Part shown: positions 36,216 through 45,956 of the stretch, in pieces
Layout of the letters: each line of letters begins with the position of its first letter
Position numbering within the stretch: position 1 is the stretch's first letter
NCBI GenBank assembly: GCA_002350855.1
Contig: DEFM01000001.1
Span: 608 to 64,607 of the forward strand
Length of the DNA: 64,000 nucleotides
Source of the DNA: Prevotellaceae bacterium UBA2852
GTDB taxonomy: Bacteria > Bacteroidota > Bacteroidia > Bacteroidales > Bacteroidaceae
Direction: 5' to 3'
Notes under the pieces: model-generated
What the model was told of the DNA's origin: nothing
What the model saw: only the letters and a program-made list of their open reading frames with translations
The model's database searches: none
Translations under genes and position numbers: made by a program

Positions 36216-37507
36216 AAATAATTGAATATCCGGCACAATCCGTCTGGGAGGAAATCGCAGAACGTCCGCATCGCTCCCAGCAGGAATTGCAGGCTACAGT
36301 TCAGACTGTGCTCGACGATATCCGTGCCAATGGCGATGAGGCGGTTCGCAGATACGAGTTTAAGTTCGACCATGTGCAGCTCTCAGATTTGCAGGTTTCT
36401 GAGGTAGAGATGGATGAAGCAGAACGCATGGTTTCTCCTCAGCTGAAAGAAGCTATAGAGCTGGCACATCAGAATATCGAGCGCTTTCATGCAGCCCAGC
36501 GTTTTGAAGGCAAGCCTGTCGAAACACAGAAAGGTGTAGTATGCTGGCAGAAGGCTGTGGCTATAGAGCGTGTGGGACTGTATATCCCTGGTGGAACAGC
36601 ACCGCTTTTCTCCACCGTTCTTATGCTCGCTACTCCTGCCCGCATTGCCGGCTGTCGCGACATAGTTCTTTGCTCTCCTCCTAACAGCGAAGGAAGACTC
36701 AATCCTGCCATCCTTGTTGCTGCTCGTGTGGCTGGGGTTAGCAGGATCTTCAAGATTGGTGGTGTTCAGGCCATAGGCGCCATGGCTTATGGTACTGAGA
36801 GCGTTCCTCGAGTATATAAGATTTTTGGTCCTGGAAATCAGTTTGTTATGGCTGCCAAACAGGCTGTGTCGCTTCACGATGCTGCAATAGACATGCCTGC
36901 AGGTCCGTCCGAAGTTGCTGTAATTGCAGACGATAAATCCAATCCTCAGTTTGTAGCGGCAGATTTGCTCTCGCAGGCTGAGCATGGCATAGACAGCCAG
37001 GTGATACTTATCAGCACAAGCCGCTCTTTGTTGGCTCGGGTGGAGCAGGAACTGGACATCCAGCTCTCACAGCTGCCTCGTGCCGAAATGGCTCGGAAGG
37101 CACTTGATAACAGCCGATTTGTACTTGTTCACGATACTGATGAGGCCATTGCCCTCTCCAATGCATACGCTCCCGAGCATCTTATCATCGCGACAGAAGA
37201 CTACGAACGTCTTGCCTCAAAGGTGGTAAATGCAGGTAGTGTGTTCCTCGGTCCTTACTCCTGCGAGAGTGCCGGCGATTATGCTTCGGGCACCAACCAC
37301 ACCCTTCCTACCAGCGGCTATGCCCGTGCCTACAGCGGAGTGTCGCTCGATAGCTTCATTCGCAAGATCACATTCCAGAATCTCTCAGCCGACGGCATTC
37401 GCTCCATAGGCTCAGCCGTTGAGACTATGGCTTCTGCGGAGATGCTCGATGCCCACGCCCGTGCAATGACTTACCGACTTACTCGCATAAATGCGAAAAA
37501 TCTTTAG
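36212..37507 (+). CDS. hisD: Histidinol dehydrogenase
   Basis: A 431-residue enzyme with GLYIPGGTAPLFSTVLMLA, FKIGGVQAIGAMAYGTESV, the zinc/histidinol site in SQAEHGIDSQ and the signature APEHLIIATEDYE. It oxidises histidinol to histidine with NAD, the last two steps. It overlaps hisG by 4 bases. The C-terminal segment GTNHTLPTSGYARAYSGVS is complete. Confidence 0.97.
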   Translation: MKIIEYPAQSVWEEIAERPHRSQQELQATVQTVLDDIRANGDEAVRRYEFKFDHVQLSDLQVSEVEMDEAERMVSPQLKEAIELAHQNIERFHAAQRFEGKPVETQKGVVCWQKAVAIERVGLYIPGGTAPLFSTVLMLATPARIAGCRDIVLCSPPNSEGRLNPAILVAARVAGVSRIFKIGGVQAIGAMAYGTESVPRVYKIFGPGNQFVMAAKQAVSLHDAAIDMPAGPSEVAVIADDKSNPQFVAADLLSQAEHGIDSQVILISTSRSLLARVEQELDIQLSQLPRAEMARKALDNSRFVLVHDTDEAIALSNAYAPEHLIIATEDYERLASKVVNAGSVFLGPYSCESAGDYASGTNHTLPTSGYARAYSGVSLDSFIRKITFQNLSADGIRSIGSAVETMASAEMLDAHARAMTYRLTRINAKNL

Positions 37508-37551
37508 AAAATCTTAAGGAAAATCTCAGAAAATCCTTATAAATCCTAAAA

Positions 37552-37574
37552 ATCCAGCGCTTCAGCGCGATGAT
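37552..37574 (+). repeat. Dispersed intergenic repeat before hisC
   Basis: A 23-base sequence (positions 37552-37574) is identical to 45910-45932. It contains the palindrome GCGCTTCAGCGC. Both copies end in an ATGAT that begins a false reading frame (MIEL...), which matters for the hisC start. Confidence 0.75.
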
Positions 37575-37587
37575 AGAGCTCAATACA

Positions 37588-38625
37588 ATGAAACCACTTG
37601 AATCTCTGGTTCGCCCCAATATCTGGGCTTTGAAACCCTATAGCAGTGCTCGTGACGAATATGCAGGTCATGATGCACATGTGTTCCTCGATGCAAACGA
37701 GAGTCCCTATAATCAACCCTACAACCGCTATCCCGATCCGCTGCAGCGTGAGCTTAAGGCTGCGCTTGCTCCGCTCAAGGGAGTAACGCCTGAGCAGATG
37801 TTCTTCGGAAACGGTAGCGATGAGGCCATCGACCTCATGTATCGTGTGTTCTGTGAACCCGGCAGGGACAATGTCGTCAGCATCGACCCTACTTACGGCA
37901 TGTATAAGGTGTGTGCCGATATCAATGGGGTGGAGTATCGCAGTGTGATGCTTGCAGATAATTTCCAGTTGCCTGTAGATGCATTGCTTAAGGCTTGTGA
38001 CAACCGCACCAAACTGATTTTCCTTTGCTCTCCCAACAATCCCACCGGCAACAGTTTTGTGCGTGCCGATATCGAACGTGTCATTCGTGAGTTCAGCGGA
38101 ATAGTGATAGTTGACGAGGCTTACAGCGAGTTCAGTCAGCAGCGTCCGTTCCGGCTCGACTTGGCACACTATCCCAATCTTGTGGTTCTCAACACCTTCT
38201 CCAAGGCTTGGGGCTGTGCAGCCATACGTTTGGGTATGGCATTCGCAAGTCCTGAAATCATATCCATCATGAATAAGGTGAAATATCCTTACAATGTGAA
38301 CAAACTCACTCAGGAGAAAGCACTTGAGATGCTCTCCGATGTCACCATTCAGCATCAGCGGCTGATACTTGTGCTCGAAGCACGTGAAGCATTGATGCAG
38401 GCATTTTCAGAGCTACCTATATGCGAGAAGGTCTTCCCCAGCGATGCCAATTTCTTCCTTGCCCGAGTCAAGGATGCCAATCGAGTGTACAACTATCTGG
38501 TCGAACGTGGCATCATAGTTCGCAATCGCAGCAAGGTCACACTTTGCAACGACTGTCTTCGCATCACCATCGGTACTCGTGACGAGGACGAACAATTACT
38601 TAAAGCATTGAGAAACTATGAATAA
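37588..38625 (+). CDS. hisC: Histidinol-phosphate aminotransferase
   Basis: A 345-residue PLP enzyme of fold type I. It has [32 protein letters not shown], the [11 protein letters not shown] segment, IVDEAYSEF and the Lys of [18 protein letters not shown]. It transaminates imidazole acetol phosphate with glutamate. I chose the ATG at 37588, since the earlier ATG at 37570 lies within a dispersed intergenic repeat that also starts a spurious frame elsewhere. It overlaps hisB by 8 bases. Confidence 0.95.
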   Translation: MKPLESLVRPNIWALKPYSSARDEYAGHDAHVFLDANESPYNQPYNRYPDPLQRELKAALAPLKGVTPEQMFFGNGSDEAIDLMYRVFCEPGRDNVVSIDPTYGMYKVCADINGVEYRSVMLADNFQLPVDALLKACDNRTKLIFLCSPNNPTGNSFVRADIERVIREFSGIVIVDEAYSEFSQQRPFRLDLAHYPNLVVLNTFSKAWGCAAIRLGMAFASPEIISIMNKVKYPYNVNKLTQEKALEMLSDVTIQHQRLILVLEAREALMQAFSELPICEKVFPSDANFFLARVKDANRVYNYLVERGIIVRNRSKVTLCNDCLRITIGTRDEDEQLLKALRNYE

Positions 38626-39712
38626 CGAACAGTCTAATCAAACTATTCCCCATCCTCTTCTCTTCATCGACCGCGACGGCACCATCCTTCGCGAACCCGC
38701 TGATGAGCAGATAGACAGTTACGAGAAATTCCGTTTCCTGCCCGGCGTCATCCGTAATCTCCATTTCCTTCGCACCCATACTGACTTCAAGTTCATCATG
38801 GTGAGCAATCAGGACGGACTGGGCACCGACAGCTATCCAGAGGCAGATTTCTGGTCTACTCACAATCTCATGCTTCAGACCCTTCACGACGAAGGCATAG
38901 ATTTCGACGCCATCCACATCGACCGTTCCTTCCCCGAAGATAATCTGCCTACCCGCAAGCCAGGCACAGCCATGCTGACCGAGTATATGCAGGGAGACTA
39001 TGATCTTGCCAATTCCTATGTCATCGGTGACCGCCCCACGGATGCCAAGCTGGCAGAGAACCTCGGCTGCAAGTCGCTTATCCTAAGCGAGACAATGGAT
39101 TGGGACAGAATCACCCAGATACTCTTTGCCGGTGAACGCACAGCCAGTGTGCGCCGCACCACTCGGGAGACCGACATAGACATCTGGCTCAATCTCGACG
39201 GCACAGGGCAGTGCGACATCAGCACCGGTCTGGGCTTCTTCGACCACATGCTTGAGCAGATTGCCCATCATGGAGGTGCAGATCTCCGCGTCAAGGTAAA
39301 GGGAGATCTCCATGTCGACGAGCACCACACCATTGAGGACACAGGCATTGCCCTTGGAGAATGTTTGCTCAAGGCGCTTGGCGACAAGCGCGGCATAGAG
39401 CGCTATGGGTTCTGCCTGCCTATGGACGACTGTCTCGCCTCCGTGGCACTCGATTTCGGAGGACGCTCATGGCTGGTATGGGATGCCCAGTTCTGCCGTG
39501 AACGCATAGGCGATGTACCCACGGAGATGTTCCTTCATTTCTTTAAGAGTCTCAGTGATGCCGCCCGCATGAACCTCAACATCAAGGCTGAGGGCAGCAA
39601 CGAGCACCACAAGATAGAAGGCATCTTCAAAGCCTTCGCCCGCAGCCTCCGTGCTGCCGTCCGTCGTGACATCTACAAATACCAACTCCCTTCCAGCAAA
39701 GGAATGTTGTAA
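38618..39712 (+). CDS. hisB: Bifunctional histidinol-phosphatase/imidazoleglycerol-phosphate dehydratase
   Basis: A 364-residue fusion. Residues ~10-165 are a HAD phosphatase with [14 protein letters not shown] and [15 protein letters not shown]; residues ~172-364 are the dehydratase with [24 protein letters not shown] and [17 protein letters not shown] metal-binding motifs. It carries steps 7 and 9 of histidine synthesis, as in enteric bacteria. No hisH, hisA, hisF or hisI follows here. Confidence 0.96.
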   Translation: MNNEQSNQTIPHPLLFIDRDGTILREPADEQIDSYEKFRFLPGVIRNLHFLRTHTDFKFIMVSNQDGLGTDSYPEADFWSTHNLMLQTLHDEGIDFDAIHIDRSFPEDNLPTRKPGTAMLTEYMQGDYDLANSYVIGDRPTDAKLAENLGCKSLILSETMDWDRITQILFAGERTASVRRTTRETDIDIWLNLDGTGQCDISTGLGFFDHMLEQIAHHGGADLRVKVKGDLHVDEHHTIEDTGIALGECLLKALGDKRGIERYGFCLPMDDCLASVALDFGGRSWLVWDAQFCRERIGDVPTEMFLHFFKSLSDAARMNLNIKAEGSNEHHKIEGIFKAFARSLRAAVRRDIYKYQLPSSKGML

Positions 39713-39740
39713 ACCTCTTCACTTGATTTCCTCACCCTAT

Positions 39741-41513
39741 ATGGAAGTGATGGGGTTGACCAAGAGGATTGGCGACCGCATCCTATTTCACGATATCTCG
39801 TTCACTATAAATGAACGGGAACATGTTGGTTTGATTGCCAAGAACGGAACAGGAAAGTCAACGTTGTTGAGTATTATTGCAGGGCGAGAAGGCTATGATG
39901 GTGGTAAGATAGTTTTTCGTCGTGACCTAAAAATAGGTTATCTTGAACAGACTCCGGAATACGATGGCGACTTGACAGTAGGCCAGCTATGCAATAATGA
40001 TGAAATAACAGGGACTGACGATGACCGAAAGCTTAGAATTAGGCAGATTCTCACTCAACTGAATATCACTGATTTTGAGCAGCAGATTAAGCATCTGTCT
40101 GGTGGAATGGTAAAGCGTATTGCGTTGGCTCAAGTACTTGAAGGCGATCCGGATTTACTGATTCTCGATGAACCAACCAACCATCTCGATGTTGAGATGA
40201 TAGAATGGCTGGAGAAATATCTTGCAAAATCTTCCAAGAGTATTCTTATGGTTACACACGATCGCTATTTCCTTGATCGTGTATGCAACAATATCATCGA
40301 GATGGACGACTCCACCATCTATTCCTATCAAGGTAATTACGCCTATTACCTGCAACGCCGTGAGGAACGTATGGCTCAACTCTCTCAAACAATAGAACGT
40401 GCTAACAATCTCTATCGTACGGAGTTGGAGTGGATGCGGAGAATGCCACAGGCTCGCAGTCATAAAGCTCGTTATCGTGAGGAGGCTTTCTATGAATTGG
40501 AGAAAGTGGCTAAGCAACGCATCAACGAACAGCGTGTGCGTCTCGAACAGAATAAAACCTATATCGGCTCAAAAATCTTCGAAGCGCATAATGTGTCGAT
40601 GGCGTTTGGAGATCATATAATTCTAAATGACTTCAATTATACATTCTCACGCTATGAGAAAATGGGTATTGTCGGTGGCAATGGAGTGGGGAAGACAACC
40701 TTCATCCGTCTGCTGCTTGGTGAGCTCCAACCTGACAGCGGGAGGTTTGATATTGGGCAGACAGTACGCTTTGGCTATTATTCGCAATCGGGCTTCTCGT
40801 TCCGTGAGGATGAGAAGGTGATTGACGTAGTGCGCGACATTGCAGAATATGTGGATATGGGTGGAGGACAGAGATTGACAGCATCGCAATTTCTGCAGTT
40901 TTTTCTTTTCGATCCCGAACAGCAATACACCTATGTGAGGAAGTTGAGCGGAGGAGAACGTCGTCGTCTATATCTCTGTACGGTGCTGATGAGGTCTCCG
41001 AATTTCCTTATTCTTGATGAGCCTACTAACGATCTCGATATTATCACTCTTCAGATCCTTGAAGAATATCTTCGTGATTTCTGCGGATGCCTTATCGTTG
41101 TAAGTCATGACCGCTACTTTATGGATAAGGTGGTGGATCATCTGCTTGTGTTCAATGGCAACGGAGAGATAAAGGATTTTCCTGGCAATTACACTCAATA
41201 TCGTGAATGGAAGCAGCTCCAGCCCAAACCAACCGATGACAGTGATGCCAAGAAAGCAGAACAGGCTGAAGAGAAGAAAGCCCAGCGCAATGCTAATCGC
41301 CAGCGACGTCTTTCATTCAAGGAAAAGCGAGAAATGGAGCAGCTCGAAGTTGAAATAGAGCAACTTGAGGCTGAGAAAAAGCAGATAGAAGATGCTCTTA
41401 GCAGCGGCACTATTTCCGTGGAAGCTATCACAGAGATGTCGAAACGTCTGCCCGTCCTTATTGCAGAACTTGACGAGAAATCCATGCGCTGGCTCGAACT
41501 CAGCGATGTGTAA
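39741..41513 (+). CDS. ABC-F family ATPase
   Basis: A 590-residue soluble protein with two ABC ATPase domains and no membrane segment. Walker A motifs are KNGTGKSTLL and GNGVGKTTFI; signatures are LSGGMVKRIAL and LSGGERRRLYL; both Walker B motifs are followed by DEPTN. The linker (~225-300) is charged and a coiled-coil tail follows (~525-590). ABC-F proteins act on the ribosome, for translation control or antibiotic protection; which is unknown. The frame opens earlier at a TTG (39723), which would add six residues (LISSPY), so the start is not fixed. Confidence 0.9.
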   Translation: MEVMGLTKRIGDRILFHDISFTINEREHVGLIAKNGTGKSTLLSIIAGREGYDGGKIVFRRDLKIGYLEQTPEYDGDLTVGQLCNNDEITGTDDDRKLRIRQILTQLNITDFEQQIKHLSGGMVKRIALAQVLEGDPDLLILDEPTNHLDVEMIEWLEKYLAKSSKSILMVTHDRYFLDRVCNNIIEMDDSTIYSYQGNYAYYLQRREERMAQLSQTIERANNLYRTELEWMRRMPQARSHKARYREEAFYELEKVAKQRINEQRVRLEQNKTYIGSKIFEAHNVSMAFGDHIILNDFNYTFSRYEKMGIVGGNGVGKTTFIRLLLGELQPDSGRFDIGQTVRFGYYSQSGFSFREDEKVIDVVRDIAEYVDMGGGQRLTASQFLQFFLFDPEQQYTYVRKLSGGERRRLYLCTVLMRSPNFLILDEPTNDLDIITLQILEEYLRDFCGCLIVVSHDRYFMDKVVDHLLVFNGNGEIKDFPGNYTQYREWKQLQPKPTDDSDAKKAEQAEEKKAQRNANRQRRLSFKEKREMEQLEVEIEQLEAEKKQIEDALSSGTISVEAITEMSKRLPVLIAELDEKSMRWLELSDV

Positions 41514-41543
41514 TCCTTCCCATTCCGCAGTACGCTATCAAGG

Positions 41544-41575
41544 TTTTGATGAAATATAAAGTTTTTTCATCAAAA
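41544..41575 (+). terminator. Hairpin after the ABC-F gene
   Basis: An 11-bp stem TTTTGATGAAA / TTTCATCAAAA with a 10-base loop, 30 bases after the stop. The T run after it is short, so this is a probable rather than certain terminator. Confidence 0.6.
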
Positions 41576-41698
41576 TTTCTCGCTGACAATCAAAGGTTTA
41601 TAAAAACGCAAATAATGGTTCTTCGCAAACCTAAATACAGTTTTCGCTCCGAACTCGCTCTTTTCTGAAGGCTTGGAATCAATTTTCGCAGATGTTTT

Positions 41699-41730
41699 TT
41701 TGCTGTTTTTGCAAGGAAAGTGTATATTTG
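41699..41730 (+). promoter_or_regulatory. Promoter of the tandem FGE-domain protein
   Basis: TTTG (41699-41702), 20 bases, TATATTTG (41723-41730), leaving a ~70-base leader. Confidence 0.8.
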
Positions 41731-41808
41731 CAAATTAAACATCTTAATGACCTTAAACATCGCACTTGGTGAATGATTAAGGTGATCAACGTTTAACAAC
41801 ATTGTAGA

Positions 41809-43410
41809 ATGAAAAGAAGCATTATTACCATGATTGCCTTTTTGTGCTTCGCTATTGGAGCACAGGCGCAGTATGATGATTACTACAGCATTATCAATGG
41901 TACCAAATACCGCCCCGGTGTGAAGAAGATGGTGGAGAAGGGTGCTTATGTCGATGCCTACTACATGCTCCAGATCATCAAGTCAGAGGGTTACTCCATG
42001 CCAAATCCTCCTACTGACTACAACAAGTATCTCAAACTCACTACCGAGAAAGTTACCGACCAGGTAGTGGAAGACCTGATTCCTTACGACAAGGATACCA
42101 AGCCTATTGTGGAGATGGCAGCGTCGATGGGATATAAACCCGCTAAAGATTACCTCAATCCTTCAGGATACAATATCGGCGGAGGCTCAACATCATCACG
42201 TGAGACTTTTACTGTCAAAGGCGTGTCGTTTACAATGATAAGAGTTGAAGGAAATGGCGACCCCTATTATATCGGCGAGACAGAAGTTACTCAGGGATTA
42301 TGGCAGGCTGTAATGGGAAATACAATTAGCGATCAGCGTGATAAGGCTAATACAAGTTGGAACTTAGGAGCGGTAGGCCAGAATTATCCTATATATTATG
42401 TTAATTATGACGACTGTGAACAATTTGTCCGCAGGTTGAGTTCCCTAACTGGTAAAAACTTCCGCATGCCTTCTGCTGACGAGTGGAAATATGCAGCAAA
42501 AGGCGGTAGGTATACTCATAATTATGAACATAGCGGCAGTAACACTGTTGAAGAAGTCGGTTGGGTGTCAACTAATGGTAATAGTACACAACATGTTGTT
42601 AAGATGAAGAAAGCCAATGAACTAGGCTTCTATGATATGAGCGGTAATGTGTGCGAGTGGACAACTTCGATGCAGAATTCTTACCGCATAGCTCTTGGCG
42701 GCAGTTATTATTCCTCAATGAAGATTCAGTCTTTATCTCACAACTACACCTTCAATTCTACAGACAGATATGCCAACCTCGGTTTCCGCCTAGCCTTTTC
42801 CGACGATAACGGAATCTTCACAGTCAATGGAGTTTCGTTCAGAATGATTAAGGTTGAAGGAAATGGCAATCCATATTATATCGGTGAGACAGAAGTAACT
42901 CAAGGATTATGGCAGGCTGTGATGGGTAACACAATTAGTGATCAGCGTGATAAAGCTAATACAAGTTGGAGCTTAGGAGCTGTAGGTTCAGATTATCCTA
43001 TGTATTTTGTTAATTATGACGACTGTGAACAATTCGTCCGCAGGTTGAATTCCCTTACTGGTAGAAACTTCCGTGTTCCTTCAGAGAGTGAATGGAAATA
43101 TGCGGCAAAAGGCGGTAGTTATACTCATAATTACGAACATAGCGGCAGTAACAATGTAGAAGAGGTTGGTTGGGTGTCTACTAATGGCAATAATACACAA
43201 CATCTTGTTAAGATGAAGAAGGCCAATGAATTAGGTATTTATGATATGAGCGGTAATGTGTGTGAGTGGACAAACTCGATGCAGAATTCTTACCGCATAG
43301 GTCTTGGCGGAAGTTTTTCTTCCAAAATGGTGATAAATCCTATATCTCATAACTACACCTTCGAATCTATAGGTCGCTATAGTAACCTCGGTTTCCGCCT
43401 CGCTCTTTAG
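41809..43410 (+). CDS. Secreted protein with two tandem FGE-sulfatase/SUMF1 (C-type-lectin fold) domains
   Basis: A 533-residue exported protein with a signal peptide to ~20 (IGAQAQ) and a helical region (~35-115). Two domains of ~200 residues follow (~133-331 and ~336-533), each with the formylglycine-generating-enzyme pattern: ETEVTQGLWQAVMG, VNYDDCEQFVRRL, PS..EWKYAAKGG, DMSGNVCEWT and NLGFRL. The catalytic cysteines near the usual CRYR are absent (SHNYTF instead), so it is probably a binding protein, not an enzyme. The two domains are a 609-bp tandem duplication; differences crowd into the C-terminal stretch of each. Its function is unknown. Confidence 0.8.
   Translation: MKRSIITMIAFLCFAIGAQAQYDDYYSIINGTKYRPGVKKMVEKGAYVDAYYMLQIIKSEGYSMPNPPTDYNKYLKLTTEKVTDQVVEDLIPYDKDTKPIVEMAASMGYKPAKDYLNPSGYNIGGGSTSSRETFTVKGVSFTMIRVEGNGDPYYIGETEVTQGLWQAVMGNTISDQRDKANTSWNLGAVGQNYPIYYVNYDDCEQFVRRLSSLTGKNFRMPSADEWKYAAKGGRYTHNYEHSGSNTVEEVGWVSTNGNSTQHVVKMKKANELGFYDMSGNVCEWTTSMQNSYRIALGGSYYSSMKIQSLSHNYTFNSTDRYANLGFRLAFSDDNGIFTVNGVSFRMIKVEGNGNPYYIGETEVTQGLWQAVMGNTISDQRDKANTSWSLGAVGSDYPMYFVNYDDCEQFVRRLNSLTGRNFRVPSESEWKYAAKGGSYTHNYEHSGSNNVEEVGWVSTNGNNTQHLVKMKKANELGIYDMSGNVCEWTNSMQNSYRIGLGGSFSSKMVINPISHNYTFESIGRYSNLGFRLAL
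42205..43410 (+). repeat. 609-bp tandem duplication within the FGE-domain gene
   Basis: The first copy (from 42205) and second (from 42814) match in long runs, with a period of 203 codons. By my count the first 162 codons of each copy differ at 21 amino acids (~13%), but the next 28 (42691-42774 against 43300-43383) differ at 12 (~43%). Confidence 0.9.
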
Positions 43411-43538
43411 CCCCATAAATTCCTAATAATCCTTTAGATTATTGTTGAGGAGATTGGAAGAAACCGACTTATGAATAAAAAGTGAATAAAAATTGAGAAA
43501 AAGGGGGATTTAGATTTCGTGGGGTGAGATATAATGTG

Positions 43539-43588
43539 TAAATTTGCATGCTAATCGCCGTTTGGGTGATTGGCATGCTTTTCTATTT
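43539..43588 (+). promoter_or_regulatory. -7-like element fused to a hairpin, upstream of mce
   Basis: TAAATTTG (43539-43546) is a -7-like element whose last base begins an imperfect inverted repeat (GCATGCTAATC at 43546-43556 with GATTGGCATGC at 43568-43578), followed by TTTTCTATTTT. It is either the terminator of the FGE gene, or a promoter with a terminator-like hairpin right at the transcript start. The promoter of mce is not otherwise clear. Confidence 0.45.
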
Positions 43589-43664
43589 TACTCGCCTGCG
43601 GCGAAAAATCTCAGAAAAAATCTCAAACATAATATATCAACAATCTTAAACAAACAAATTCAGT

Positions 43665-44075
43665 ATGAAAATTTCTCGTATTGACCATCTGGGCATCGCT
43701 GTCCAGAGCATCGAGGAGGTTCTCCCTTATTTTGAGAATACTCTCGGACTCAAGTGCTACGCTATTGAAGAAGTAGCTGATCAGAAAGTTAAGACTGCCT
43801 TCCTTAAAGTGGGCGAAGTTAAACTCGAACTCCTGGAGCCAACAAGTCCTGAGAGTGCTGTCGCTAAATTCCTTGAGAAGGGCGGCAAGGGTGTGCACCA
43901 CGTGGCTTTCGCTATTGAAGACGGTGTGGCTAACGCTCTCGCTGAATGTGATGCCCAGGGCATCCGACTCATTGACCAGAAGCCTCGTCCAGGTGCAGAA
44001 CAGATGAACATCGCTTTCCTGCATCCGAAGTCAACAGCTGGTATCCTCACCGAACTGTGTGAACCACAGAAATAA
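43665..44075 (+). CDS. mce: Methylmalonyl-CoA epimerase
   Basis: A 136-residue vicinal-oxygen-chelate protein. ISRIDHLGIAVQSIEE gives the first metal His, VKLELLEPTSPES and GKGVHHVAFAIED the next, and GILTELCEPQK the last Glu. It interconverts R- and S-methylmalonyl-CoA, feeding the decarboxylase made by the following genes. It lies 63 bases before mmdA. Confidence 0.95.
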   Translation: MKISRIDHLGIAVQSIEEVLPYFENTLGLKCYAIEEVADQKVKTAFLKVGEVKLELLEPTSPESAVAKFLEKGGKGVHHVAFAIEDGVANALAECDAQGIRLIDQKPRPGAEQMNIAFLHPKSTAGILTELCEPQK

Positions 44076-44138
44076 GTGAAGAATGAAGAATATCCATCCG
44101 GTTTTATAATTTATAATTTATAATTTGCGAAGCGAAAT

Positions 44139-45704
44139 ATGTCAAAGCAAACAGAACGTATACAGGAGTTGATAGAACTCCGTCAGAAAGCGCGTCTTGG
44201 CGGTGGCGAAAAAGCTATCGACAAGCAACATGCTCGTGGTAAGTTCACTGCACGTGAACGCATCCAAATGCTTCTCGACGAGGGAAGTTTCGAAGAATTT
44301 GATATGTTTAAGCTCCACCGTTGCTACAACTTCGGTATGGAGAAGAAACAATATCTGGGCGATGGTGTGGTAGTAGGTTCAGGTACTATCAACGGTCGCC
44401 TTGTTTATGTTTTTGCACAGGACTTCACCGTGAACGGTGGTTCTCTGTCGGAAACTATGGCTCAGAAAATCTGCAAGGTCATGGATATGGCAATGAAGAT
44501 GGGTGCTCCAGTAATAGGTATCAACGACTCGGGTGGTGCTCGTATTCAGGAAGGTATCAACGCCCTCGCGGGTTATGCAGAGATTTTCCAGCGCAACATC
44601 CTCGCAAGCGGTGTGATTCCACAGATTTCAGGAATCTTCGGTCCTTGCGCAGGTGGTGCCGTTTATTCTCCTGCACTCACAGACTTCACTCTCATGATGG
44701 AAAACACCAGCTACATGTTCCTTACAGGTCCTGCAGTGGTGAAGACGGTTACTGGTGAGGATGTGGATCAGGAAAGCCTCGGTGGTGCAAGTGTTCACAG
44801 CACTAAGTCTGGTGTAACTCACTTCACTGCAGCTACTGAGGAAGAGGCAATCGCAATGATTCAACAGCTTCTCTCTTACATTCCTCAGAACAACCAGGAG
44901 GAGACTCCTATCGTGGAATGTACTGACCCAATTGACCGTATGGAGGATCGTCTGAACGAGATTATCCCAGACAATCCTAACCAGGCTTACGATATGTATG
45001 AAGTGATCTCTGCTATCACAGACAACGGAGAGTTCTTCGAAGTTCAGCCTCGCTATGCTCAGAACATCATCGTAGGTTTCGCTCGTTTCAACGGACGCAG
45101 CGTAGGTATCGTAGCCAACCAGCCAAGCAAGTTCGCCGGTGTGCTCGACTGCAACGCAAGCCGCAAGGGTGCCCGTTTCGTCCGCTTCTGTGACGCATTC
45201 AACATTCCTATCGTCAGCCTCGTTGATGTTCCTGGATTCCTTCCAGGCACAGGTCAGGAATACAATGCAGTCATCCTGCACGGCGCAAAACTGCTCTACG
45301 CTTACGGAGAAGCTACAGTGCCTAAGGTAACTATCACTCTGCGTAAGAGCTACGGTGGTAGCCACATCGTGATGAGCTGTAAGCAGCTCCGTGGTGACCT
45401 CAACTACGCTTGGCCATCTGCAGAAATCGCAGTTATGGGTGGTAGCGGTGCGGTGGCAGTGCTCTACGCCAAGGAAGCCAAGGCAAAGAAGGAAGCAGGC
45501 GAAGACGCTGCTGCATTTATCGCAGAGAAGGAAGAGGAATACACAAAACTCTTCGCAAATCCTTACAATGCAGCGAAGTATGGTTACATCGACGATGTCA
45601 TCGAGCCTCGCAACACTCGTTTCCGCGTAATCCGCGCCCTCGAGCAGCTTGCTACCAAGTCGCTGACTAACCCTGCAAAGAAACACGGTAACATTCCACT
45701 TTAA
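44139..45704 (+). CDS. mmdA: Methylmalonyl-CoA decarboxylase carboxyltransferase subunit
   Basis: A 521-residue acyl-CoA carboxyltransferase with two crotonase-like halves: [33 protein letters not shown] and [21 protein letters not shown] in the first, [21 protein letters not shown] and [16 protein letters not shown] in the second. With the biotin carrier and sodium-pump subunits here it would move the carboxyl group from methylmalonyl-CoA, giving propionyl-CoA. The same protein can serve propionyl-CoA carboxylase, but the oadG/oadB neighbours favour decarboxylation. Confidence 0.93.
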   Translation: MSKQTERIQELIELRQKARLGGGEKAIDKQHARGKFTARERIQMLLDEGSFEEFDMFKLHRCYNFGMEKKQYLGDGVVVGSGTINGRLVYVFAQDFTVNGGSLSETMAQKICKVMDMAMKMGAPVIGINDSGGARIQEGINALAGYAEIFQRNILASGVIPQISGIFGPCAGGAVYSPALTDFTLMMENTSYMFLTGPAVVKTVTGEDVDQESLGGASVHSTKSGVTHFTAATEEEAIAMIQQLLSYIPQNNQEETPIVECTDPIDRMEDRLNEIIPDNPNQAYDMYEVISAITDNGEFFEVQPRYAQNIIVGFARFNGRSVGIVANQPSKFAGVLDCNASRKGARFVRFCDAFNIPIVSLVDVPGFLPGTGQEYNAVILHGAKLLYAYGEATVPKVTITLRKSYGGSHIVMSCKQLRGDLNYAWPSAEIAVMGGSGAVAVLYAKEAKAKKEAGEDAAAFIAEKEEEYTKLFANPYNAAKYGYIDDVIEPRNTRFRVIRALEQLATKSLTNPAKKHGNIPL

Positions 45705-45844
45705 AGTGAATTCTTGGAGCAGTGAAGGCAGAGCTGAACTTGTTCAGGCTATGCTGAGTCGTGACAAGTTATCGACGATACCTCTGAAATAACTCAAAGA
45801 GTCGCTTGCGAAGCAAGAATCACAGAACGAAGTGATGTAATAGT

Positions 45845-45868
45845 GAAGAGTTAAGAGTGAAGAATTAA
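45845..45868 (+). repeat. Dispersed intergenic repeat, copy 2 of the 15039 element
   Basis: Same 24-base sequence as 15039-15062 with one change (G to A near the end), in the intergenic gap after mmdA. Confidence 0.7.
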
Positions 45869-45909
45869 AAACTCAAGAACTTAAAAAATAAATCCTTTTA
45901 ATCCTTCAG

Positions 45910-45932
45910 ATCCAGCGCTTCAGCGCGATGAT
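45910..45932 (+). repeat. Dispersed intergenic repeat, copy 2 of the 37552 element
   Basis: Identical over 23 bases to the sequence before hisC. Here its ATGAT opens a 10-codon frame that stops at once, showing that this ATG is part of the repeat, not a gene start. Confidence 0.75.
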
Positions 45933-45956
45933 TGAACTCAAAATCTTAAGAACTAA

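Larger units (their letters stand above)
45705..45956 (+). other. 252-bp intergenic region rich in dispersed repeats
   Basis: No gene. It holds the second copies of two dispersed repeats (45845-45868 and 45910-45932), a small hairpin CTTGCGAAGCAAG and short A/T-rich direct repeats of the kind AACTTAAGAACTTAA that also occur at 47390-47440. It lies inside an apparent operon without a clear terminator. Confidence 0.6.

Noticed and set aside
41809..43410. A full diversity-generating retroelement
   Set aside because: The fold and the place of the differences are suggestive, but no reverse transcriptase, accessory gene or template repeat is in the window, and the changes are not confined to adenine positions.
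41809..43410. Active formylglycine-generating enzyme
   Set aside because: The catalytic cysteine pair is missing in both domains and no sulfatase is nearby.
44628..45686. A 352-residue reverse-strand frame across mmdA
   Set aside because: Shadow of a strongly conserved forward gene; no family resemblance in the reverse product.
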